From assembly GCA_903995115.1 (NCBI GenBank), contig LR877159.1, forward strand, positions 248,001 through 312,000: a stretch of DNA of 64,000 bases, in the 5' to 3' direction. Of this stretch, positions 26,275 through 34,400 are shown piece after piece. The notes under the pieces were generated by a model. That model did not search any database. It was given only the letters and a program-made list of their open reading frames with translations, and had not been told where the DNA came from. Source of the DNA: Angomonas deanei. Its lineage: Eukaryota > Euglenozoa > Kinetoplastea > Trypanosomatida > Trypanosomatidae. A program made the translations under genes and the position numbers. Numbering within the stretch: position 1 is the stretch's first letter; each line of letters starts with the position of its first letter.

Positions 26275-27510
26275 TCACTTCATTTGACCCAAAATCCATG
26301 GGTGTTGGAGTAACTCTTCCACCGTGGGCCGTTTGTCTGGCTCTCTTTCAAAGCAACACTTCATAAAATCGAGGCAGCCGGGGGTTGCCTCCTTCTCTGG
26401 TATCTCAGTCGGCATCCCGGTCGAGGTGGCGATCATCATAATAGCAGAGGGCGCATTCGCCTTGCTGGGCCACGGCGGCTTCCCTGTTAGCATCTCCGCC
26501 ACGGTACAGCCTACCGACCACACATCGGCCTTGTAGCTATACCCGCCGTCGTTACCAGACATGTTCACCACCTCCGGTGCCATCCAGTACGGAGTACCAA
26601 TCACCGTACGACTCTGACCCACCGCATCGGTTACTCGCTTCGCTGCCCCAAAGTCTACTAGTTTGATCTGTGCCCCACTCTTGGGACCTGCGCTCGTATC
26701 CACTAGCACATTATCCCCCTTAATATCGCGGTGGATGATGTTCTGCGTGTGGAGGTACAGTAATCCGGAGAGGAGCTGCATCGTCCACTGGCGCACCACG
26801 TCGTCGGGGAGGGGCTTAAACTTCTTCACCACGGAGGAGAGGGAGCCGCCACCAATGTATTCCATGAACATGCAAATGCTCGTCTCGTGGGGGTCGTAGG
26901 CGACACCTTTGAAGGTGCACAAGTTGCGGTGCTGCAGCCGCTGCATCATGTTGATCTCCCGGGAGAGCGACACGAGCTCCCGCACATCGAACGTCTCCGT
27001 CTTTCTGCCCAGCTCCACCACCTTCACCGCATAAAACGATCCGTCCGGTAGTAATCCCAAGTACACCGAGCCATAGGTGCCCTTTCCAATAATAGAGCCT
27101 TTCCGCCAGGTGCGGAGCTCCGCGGCGTTGGAGGTCTGCAGCATATCTGGTGTGATCCCTTCCGGCCCCAAGGTGGCCAGGGCAGTGTACTGTGCTTCCT
27201 CCTCGGGGGTGGGACTGATGGTGGCGTACTCATCCTCCTCCTCCTCTGCGGCGGTCGTCGACCCCACTCGCTGGGGCGAAGGGCTCTGAGAAACTTTATT
27301 TCCAGTCGTCTGAGGGCGCTTCACCGGCGTGGTAGGGCTCATCTTCGTGCTGCTGTGGCCGGGCAGTGTGCTGCTCGGGGAGGCAGAGGGCAGCAAGGGT
27401 AGTGTGGTGGAGTTGCGTTTCTCTGTTAACTTCTTAGTACCGCACTTGGCACAGAATTTAGCGGTGCTTTTGCTAAACGGTGCCCCGCAGTGTTGGCACA
27501 CCACACTCAT
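26275..27510 (-). CDS. Ser/Thr protein kinase, STE11/MAPKKK-like, with N-terminal zinc ribbon
   Basis: A 411-residue kinase. The first 25 residues hold two Cys pairs, CQHCG and CAKCG, as in small zinc ribbons. About 100 linker residues rich in Ser, Thr and Pro follow. The catalytic domain (about residue 125 to the end) has GKGTYGSVYLG, the VAIK-equivalent lysine in YAVKVVEL, catalytic loop HRDIKGDNVL, DFGAAKRVT and activation-loop end GTPYWMAPEV, then DVWSVGCTVAEMLTGKPPW. The HRDIKGDN and GTPYWMAPE forms are those of the MEKK/STE group, so it is probably an upstream kinase of a MAPK-type cascade. All catalytic residues are present. The frame begins with a TTG two codons earlier; the ATG at 27510 is used. 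Confidence 0.9.
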   Translation of the reverse strand: MSVVCQHCGAPFSKSTAKFCAKCGTKKLTEKRNSTTLPLLPSASPSSTLPGHSSTKMSPTTPVKRPQTTGNKVSQSPSPQRVGSTTAAEEEEDEYATISPTPEEEAQYTALATLGPEGITPDMLQTSNAAELRTWRKGSIIGKGTYGSVYLGLLPDGSFYAVKVVELGRKTETFDVRELVSLSREINMMQRLQHRNLCTFKGVAYDPHETSICMFMEYIGGGSLSSVVKKFKPLPDDVVRQWTMQLLSGLLYLHTQNIIHRDIKGDNVLVDTSAGPKSGAQIKLVDFGAAKRVTDAVGQSRTVIGTPYWMAPEVVNMSGNDGGYSYKADVWSVGCTVAEMLTGKPPWPSKANAPSAIMMIATSTGMPTEIPEKEATPGCLDFMKCCFEREPDKRPTVEELLQHPWILGQMK

Positions 27511-27701
27511 TGTCAAAGTGTTTTTGTGGTTACTATTTTTTTTGCTTTGGAAAGAAGGAAGAAAATAGAGCGCGTAGTAATATGAAGAAACGGATATGGG
27601 TTGCAGATTCGGCGGTGAGCCCTTAAAAAAAAAAAAAAAAAACTCACGCTAAAATGATTCGTTTTTTGGCAAAACTGTGATGATGAAAGGGAACTCACCC
27701 A

Positions 27702-28973
27702 CTAGCTGGTCGACTTCAACCCCTGGCGAGAGGGCGTCGATCGCGGCGGCCGTGGGTTCGACGCTGCCTCGGTCTCCTCCTTCTGCTGTAGTTCCGCATC
27801 TAGCGCACCGCTGCGGTGTAGGGCGAGAATACGCTTGGCCTGCCGCACGTGCAGCTCCTCGATCATACTTCCGTTCACCACCGCCACCGTCCCCTGCGAG
27901 CGTGACACCGCCTCCTGCACCTGCGTCGCCCACGCCACAGTCTCTGCGGACGGCGTGTAGGCACGATTGGTCGGACTGATCTGTGAAGGGTGGATCAAGG
28001 TCTTCCCGTTGAACCCTAGCGCCAGGCAGTGGCGTAGGTCTCGCTGGAACCCCACGTGGTCGGTGGGGTGGTTGAAGACCCCATCGAGGCAGTATACGCC
28101 GTGTGCCCTCGCCGCCAACAGCACCTGTGACGCACTGTTCCACAGAGGCAGACGGCTCACCACCCGCAGGCTCTCCAACTCGGCTGGGCTGAGATTCTGG
28201 TAGAGCTCCCCGCCAGAGCCCTGCACCGTCGTCGTCAGGGGCAGCTGCAGCTCCGCGGCGAGGTCATTGTACCCCATGACCGCACACTGATATGCCTTTT
28301 GCTTAAATATTTCGTTCGCCTCTATGACGGACCGAGGCGACTCGAAGAAGCCCCAGACGGCGTGCTCTGGGTGGATGTAGTCCTTGATCAGCTCGTACGT
28401 GCTCACCCTCACCTTCGGCACCGCCACCCCCTCAATGTACTTCCCCAGCTCCCCCACCAAGTTGAGGTCAAACAGGGCATTCTTGGTGTCATCATCGGGG
28501 GAGTTAATACGGACAATAATACGCTTATAATCGCATTGGTTCTCCTTCCGCTTCTGATGGTACTCTAGCACAAACTTGAGCACCTGATCCCTCGCCTCCT
28601 TCTTGTGCGCCGGCCCCACGCTATCCTCCAAATCCAGAATAAAGCAGTCGGCGTGGAGGGTGTAAATCTTACTGAGCGCTTTTGGTTTCACTCCCGGTAC
28701 AAACAGCACACTGCGGGGGCACTGACGAGGGTCCTCCCGCACCAGCTTGGGGGATCCGCTGGGGGAGAGCTCGTCCTCGCCGTAGATGGCGCCTTCCCGC
28801 TCCTTCAATTCCTCCTCCTCCGCCTTGTCCAGCGCACGGTCGCGCTCCAGCTCGAACTCTCTGTACTTGCGCTGGAAGGAAGCAAAGAAACCACCCTCGC
28901 CGGCCTGTCGACACAGTGGGGTGGTGGAGAGAAGGCCCACGCGCCTGTTCAGTAAACGTGCTGAAGTGAGCAT
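27702..28973 (-). CDS. HpcH/HpaI aldolase family, citrate-lyase-beta-like enzyme (CLYBL-like)
   Basis: A 423-residue enzyme of the TIM-barrel CitE/HpcH family. In animals CLYBL is mitochondrial and acts on citramalyl-CoA and malyl-CoA. The start at 28973 gives MLTSARLLNRRVGLLST, a basic Ser/Leu-rich presequence; the longer open frame upstream is untranslated sequence. The core begins at RQCPRSVLFVPG and contains the metal-binding ILDLEDSVGPAHK, the substrate-binding Arg in IIVRINSPDDD, FFESPRSVI, LALGFNGKTLIHPSQI and a C-terminal helix with VNGSMIEELHVRQAKRIL. All the family's catalytic landmarks are visible. A Glu-rich insert in residues 30-60 is extra. The exact substrate, citramalyl-CoA or another beta-hydroxyacyl-CoA, is not determined by the sequence. 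Confidence 0.85.
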   Translation of the reverse strand: MLTSARLLNRRVGLLSTTPLCRQAGEGGFFASFQRKYREFELERDRALDKAEEEELKEREGAIYGEDELSPSGSPKLVREDPRQCPRSVLFVPGVKPKALSKIYTLHADCFILDLEDSVGPAHKKEARDQVLKFVLEYHQKRKENQCDYKRIIVRINSPDDDTKNALFDLNLVGELGKYIEGVAVPKVRVSTYELIKDYIHPEHAVWGFFESPRSVIEANEIFKQKAYQCAVMGYNDLAAELQLPLTTTVQGSGGELYQNLSPAELESLRVVSRLPLWNSASQVLLAARAHGVYCLDGVFNHPTDHVGFQRDLRHCLALGFNGKTLIHPSQISPTNRAYTPSAETVAWATQVQEAVSRSQGTVAVVNGSMIEELHVRQAKRILALHRSGALDAELQQKEETEAASNPRPPRSTPSRQGLKSTS

Positions 28974-29259
28974 GTACTTTAATGATGGTGTTTGTTGTGT
29001 CTTATAGACGTGCAGCTTTCTGTGAGGGGATGATAAACAAAAGAGGAAGGAAGGGAGGGAAATTCTGAATTCTGCAAAGTGGTTAAAAAAAAAGGAGCAC
29101 GCAAAAATGTTTTTGGGAGTTCGGGGTTTAGTTTTAATTTTGAATGGTACAAGCAATAGCGAAAGCGATTTAAAAAATATATATTATGTTAGGCACATAC
29201 ACAATTATACATGAAAGTAATTCTTTTTTTTTTTTTTTAATCTATACTAAAGCAGTTCA
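28974..29259. other. intergenic
   Basis: AT-rich stretch between the citrate-lyase-like gene and the disordered protein. It holds the 5' flank of the enzyme gene and a plus-strand T run near 29226-29238 close to the stop of the next gene. No gene seen. Confidence 0.5.
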
Positions 29260-31224
29260 TTATCGTTCTTGTTTCAGAGGCACTCTACTCCAGAGAGAGT
29301 TGCCATCCGCGTCCACCGATTTGTTGCTGCTATTCGTACTGTTATGAACCGCACTCTCCATTGGTAAGCTAATCGCGTTGCTGCTCTTGCGCATGGCATG
29401 ATTATTGAACACGGTGTTGACGCTGCTCCGCCGGCGCGCCCCCGCATAATACAGATCCACCTCCGCACCCGTGTCACTGGTGTAGGAATACGGTCGTATA
29501 ATGGGCTGGGGACAGTCTAGCACAGAGTCAAATGATTTTACATTGTTGTTGCTCAGGTAGCGGCCGCTGCCTCGCGCTGGAGAAGGAGAGGCATTTTGAT
29601 AGCTGTCCTCTCTCTTATTGGTGCTACCACCGCGGCGAGGGGAGGTGAGCAATCCCGCGACGCTATTGACATTCGAGTTGGCGCCCGTGAAGGTGGGTTG
29701 TAGCAGACGAGTGCTCAAGTACGTCTCCTCTGTCGTGGCATCCGTCGCGTCGTGGCGGCCGCCGCTCAAAAACAGAAGTGTTTCGCTATCCTCCGCAGCG
29801 TCAGGACAGATGGTAATCCGTTGCTCCAGGATACGCTGCAAGGCCTGTTTCGTCGTCATATACACTGCCTTCCCTTCGCCATTCTCCCCTCGCTCCTCCT
29901 CATCCTCCACTACGAGGGTTGGCGGCAGCAGAGATACCGGCTGCAGCACTTTTGCCTTGGCAGAATCACTGCCGACGGCGGCCGCGGCGGTGCTAATGTG
30001 CTTCGTCGTGTTGACCGACAGCGGTGGGAGGTGATATGGTGTTTTACTACTGTTCGCATTATTTCGGTCCTCTTCTTTGGCGGTAGGGGGGGAAAGTATC
30101 CGCTTGTCGCTCAGCGGAACGCGACCCTTATCCTTCGCCGTGGCAGTCGGTACGGGCTCCGGACTAGGCTCCGGCGACCTGCTATTCTTATCGTCGGCGT
30201 TGTTGTCCGCGGCACCCTCTGGGAACCATTTTTTGGTCCACTGGAGTGCGGAAGAACTTTCGGCGTTTGGTGCTACTCGGTTAAAGGTAATCGTGTTACT
30301 GATATTGTTGTTCACACCCTTGTTCGCGTCTTGATGAACCTCGACGGAGGGAGATTTGCGGGCGGCGTCGTTTTCGCTGGCGGTATTTACCTTTTCCTCG
30401 ATGACGTCACTCTCTACCGTCTGGTTCACCTCCTCCTTACCCGTGGCGTCGATACTTTCCTTCTTTTTCGTGTGTAGTATTTCTAAAAGGCTTTCGTCAT
30501 CGCTAGAGTCACTGTCTTGTTTTGCGTTTGTATTATCTTTTTTGATGGGTTCGTCGTCGTCGTCATCGTCGATGAGAAACTTCTTCACGGAGTCTGCGCT
30601 ATTTTTTGGTGGAGGATTATCACCAGTGGGAGCGTTTTCCAAAGGGATGGGTGGGTCTTTTTCCATCACTGCTGGTGCCGTGCCATCCTTCTTTTCCTCT
30701 TCTTTTTCCTTCCTATTGGAGTCCGCTAGCAGACTGTCGTCTAATGAACTATCGCTGTCTTTGTCTTGCTGAAAACTAATTCTTTTAATGGCGGTTGTTT
30801 TTTCACGCTCTTCCACTGCTTGGTTATCGTTTATTTTAGAGCTAAGCATCGCTGACAACCCCTGGGATGCGGTTGGTCCGGGGTTGCTTGCGGCTGTGTT
30901 ATGAGGAACCCCGTCAGACTCGGAGGAACTTTCGTCCGAGCTAGGTCTCATCACACGGTTGGTCGGTATAGCCACAGCAGCTGGCTGAGCCGTCCCCGCT
31001 GCGGGCGAAGGGGCCGGAGGGGGAAGTGAATCCTGCTGTGCCGCTGTAGCAGGATTCTTCTCCTGTGGTTTTGGCTTTGTCACCTTCTCGTCGTCGCTGT
31101 CGGAGGTGGTAATGGAAAGAGAGGAGTCGTCATTCTTCTTTCCGCCGGGTGGTTTCCCTACCGGACTAACGCCTTCCGTATCACTGTCTGATAGGCTAAT
31201 CTTTTTGACATTTATTTTGGACAT
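29260..31224 (-). CDS. acidic, Ser/Asp-rich disordered protein of unknown function
   Basis: A 654-residue protein with no domain that I recognise. It starts MSKINVKKISLSDSDTEG. The sequence is rich in Ser, Asp, Asn and Lys, with repeated SDSD-type patches (SITTSDSDDEK, SSDESSSESD, DSSDDESLLEIL, DDDDDDEPIKK) that look like casein-kinase-2 sites. There are few hydrophobic clusters until about residue 430, where VVEDEEERGENGEGKAVY and KQALQRILEQRITICPD might form a short folded part. No signal peptide or membrane span. Long disordered acidic proteins are common among kinetoplastid hypothetical proteins. The single uninterrupted frame of this length, with a near-ideal gene spacing, supports a real gene; the function is open. 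Confidence 0.75.
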   Translation of the reverse strand: MSKINVKKISLSDSDTEGVSPVGKPPGGKKNDDSSLSITTSDSDDEKVTKPKPQEKNPATAAQQDSLPPPAPSPAAGTAQPAAVAIPTNRVMRPSSDESSSESDGVPHNTAASNPGPTASQGLSAMLSSKINDNQAVEEREKTTAIKRISFQQDKDSDSSLDDSLLADSNRKEKEEEKKDGTAPAVMEKDPPIPLENAPTGDNPPPKNSADSVKKFLIDDDDDDEPIKKDNTNAKQDSDSSDDESLLEILHTKKKESIDATGKEEVNQTVESDVIEEKVNTASENDAARKSPSVEVHQDANKGVNNNISNTITFNRVAPNAESSSALQWTKKWFPEGAADNNADDKNSRSPEPSPEPVPTATAKDKGRVPLSDKRILSPPTAKEEDRNNANSSKTPYHLPPLSVNTTKHISTAAAAVGSDSAKAKVLQPVSLLPPTLVVEDEEERGENGEGKAVYMTTKQALQRILEQRITICPDAAEDSETLLFLSGGRHDATDATTEETYLSTRLLQPTFTGANSNVNSVAGLLTSPRRGGSTNKREDSYQNASPSPARGSGRYLSNNNVKSFDSVLDCPQPIIRPYSYTSDTGAEVDLYYAGARRRSSVNTVFNNHAMRKSSNAISLPMESAVHNSTNSSNKSVDADGNSLWSRVPLKQER

Positions 31225-31455
31225 TCTTTTTTAGCGGAGAGGAGGATGAGAGAAAGAGAGGGCATTCATTCATACCGCTGTAGAGAACGCTGTGGCGTTT
31301 GTTTTTACTGGACCGTTGTTTTATTATCATTATTCGATTTTTTATTCCTGACGGGCAGCTCATCTATAAAAGCATAAAAATGTAGCATAGTAGTTTTAAA
31401 AATGAAATAATAAAAAAACACGATTCAAACGAGAGAAACTCGTCCTTTCCAATAT
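31225..31455. other. intergenic
   Basis: Gap between the disordered-protein gene and the kinesin stop. It is AT-rich with T/A runs and would contain the kinesin 3' UTR and the 5' flank of the disordered-protein gene. No gene seen. Confidence 0.5.
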
Positions 31456-34400
31456 CTATGAGACCGTACTGTTGTGGGGGTTGTTTTCGCCTCTGCTCAC
31501 AAACCACTCCAAGAAGGGCGGTACTGTAGCAAAGTGTAACTCCGGCATCCACACCGTCCGTGGTGCCGGCCGCTCCGCCGTCGTCCTCCATCCCTCGAGG
31601 GAGAAGAGCTCGTCGCTGCTGCTGGAGAACTGTCGAGCAATAGGGGCGGGGCTGCTGGGGGAGGCCCAGGCGGATGCGCTAGGGGAGGGCGCCGCCTCTG
31701 TCTGCTCCCAGCCGTCCGCCTCCCGCTGGTACAGGTCGGCGATGACAGGCCAGCGGTAGGCCCAATGCCACAGCGTCCACGGCACCGTCCGCCCACCCAG
31801 CTCCCTCGCCTCGTGCACCGCCACATCACTGCGCATAAAGGGAGAGTTCCCATCGGTAGAGGTCGCGGCGGGGGCGGCGGGGGGGAGGGACGTCAGCATC
31901 AGCGCGTGGCTCTCCGGGAGGGTGAGATCCAGCGCGGCGCGTGCCTCACGCTCGATATCCTGGACATCCGCCCCCCGACCATTCATCACGTCCTGCACCC
32001 CCAGCACCTCTGAGAGATCCTCCGCTTCGTAAATCTGCTGCTTCACCATCGCTCTCACCCCTCGCCGGAATTGCTGTAGTTGGTGTAGCCGTCGGCCGAC
32101 GTGGGCGCTCCACCGCGAGAGGCGGTCCCCCTTCGGTCCACCAGGGGAGTGTATCGTCACAGCACGCAGCTGGTGCAGCAGCTGGGCAGCCGCGCGCACC
32201 TCACGCTCGACGGGGTGCTCTACAGCAGTCCGTGCTTCTTTGAAGTTGGTGGAATCTAGTTTACCAGAAGTGGGATTGGGGAGGAGTCGTTTGCTTTCGC
32301 TATTTGGCTTTTCCTCGGGGTGGGCTCCACCACTGAACATTGCCTTCCTCTGGCGTTGCTGCACTAGCAGTCTGTCCCGCACCGAGGAGCGGTTCGCGGG
32401 CGAAACACTGTTAGCGGCGTCGGTCGAATCGTCGGCAGTGATAGCGCTCACATTAATGGTGTTGTTGACATCCAGATTCACGGACGCCTCCACCTTCTTG
32501 GGGGCCTCGCCGTCCATCACCTTCCTCACGTTGGTGATGTCATTCTTGGTCAGGGATGGCAGGTAGAACTTAATCTCCAGCGCCGCCCCTCGTGTGATGG
32601 CGGGAGTACTGTTTGCGTCAGCGTTCATCTCGTTCATGGACGGAGAGGGCTCCAGCTTGTTGCGCACGTCAAGTGCCATCATGGTGGAGTAGGTGTTGCC
32701 CAACTCCCGCCGAGGTCTTCCGCTCATCTCTCGGCTGAAGGATCGGGTGGGGTTGGCGGAGGCCGTCGGCGCGACGTCACTCTCCAGCAGCACATACGGC
32801 ACGTGGGGGTACGTGACGGCGACCACATCCTCGTTGCGGGGGTTCAAGGTGGAAGAGTGGCGTGGGGTAGAATGGGGGGTGGCGGCCGCAAAGGTGGGTG
32901 GAAGCAGTCCGCCCAGCGCCGCTACTACCACCTCCATACTTTCTGTCCGGGTGAGGTTGGTGAACGTGGGGGACGGAAACCGCAACACCACGGAGCACGC
33001 CCCACGGCTGCCCAGTGTACACTGCGAGGGCAGCAGTAGTTCACCACCATTGGTCAGTTTCTTGCTCAACACGTGCACCTTGGCCTCGGTATCTTCGTGT
33101 TTACCTTTGGCAGCGGCGTTCTTGTTGCTCTTGGCGCGCTGATTGACAAAAGCATTGACCATCGGCTCGCCAGAAGGAAGCGGTACACCTAGCACCTCCA
33201 GAACTACCTGACCGCCGTTTTCTACACGCCTCGCGGCGGCCCCGGTGGCGGTGGAGACGGTTGGTGTGTACCGCGCGACGCCCGCCTCCAGCACGTGAAG
33301 GTTTAGCTGCAGTTCGCTCTCGGCTAACGGGATCGCAAAGAGACGGTGCTCCCTCACGGTGGGGCGGCCAGGGGGATTCAACGCGCTGGGCGTGTTGGCC
33401 GACGGTGTGACACCACGGCGCAAATTGAGGGAAGACGGCAGCTTATCCACAAAGTCGACCAGTTCATCGCGCTTCTCCTGCTCCCCTGCCATGGCCGCCT
33501 GCATCTTGCGGGATAGAGGGATGCCGCCGGCGGTGTAGACAAACTCCAAAATGAACTGTTGAGGGTTTTTAACGGAGCGGGATAGCCGCAAACGACCCCA
33601 CCGAGTGGTCATTGGAATGTCGAGGTGATTCGACGTTGGGATCGTGTTGATCTCATCCGCCTCATTACCACCATCCTTAGGGTCTGTCTCTGCCTCTGGA
33701 TTGGTCTGACCCTTTTTACTGCCTGGCAGCAAGTAGTGCTCCATCAAGGGTTCAAAAGCGGAAGCCGCACAGCACACTTCGCACAAGATGCCCTCTTCCA
33801 ATAGTTTCCTCACTGCCACACGCTGTAGCTCCTCCTCGCTCGCATAGGACCCAACTAGGGAGATGGGAATGGTGTTGAGTAGTAGTGTGTTGAGCTCCTT
33901 GATCGCGGGGGACAGATCTGGGTTGTCGGTGAGGTACTGATCACTGTACGTGAGGCGCATGTCATCTGGAGAGGCCCAATTTAAGCACTGTAGGGGATTG
34001 GGCATCTCCCGCAGTCCGTTCGTTTCGCGCTTGTGGTAAACGGTTAAACGATGGCGCACCTCCTTTTCCTTTCGGCTACCGCCAGAGTTCGTCGACTCAT
34101 CCTCATCCAGGCTGAATGGGGAATCTGGACGAGAAATCACCACACTCGCCAATCTCTGTTCATCCAAGAAATCCTTCACCGCGTAGCGCAGCGCTTCCTC
34201 TCCCTCCGCGCCACCACTGTAGACCACTGAAGAACTACTGCGACGACGCTTCTGTGGGGTGTCTTCCCCCGTATTCTCCGCCCCTTTCCTCGAGCGGCTG
34301 CGGGGAGATGGGAGATCTGCCAACAGTAACTCTAACGCATCCTTGTCGAGCAAGATGTCTTGCATGAGGGAGATTTCATTCATGAGGGAAAAAAGCATCT

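Noticed and set aside
27649-28143. A minus-strand frame of 164 codons overlapping the citrate-lyase-like gene
   Set aside because: It is a shadow of the conserved gene in another frame and shows no family.
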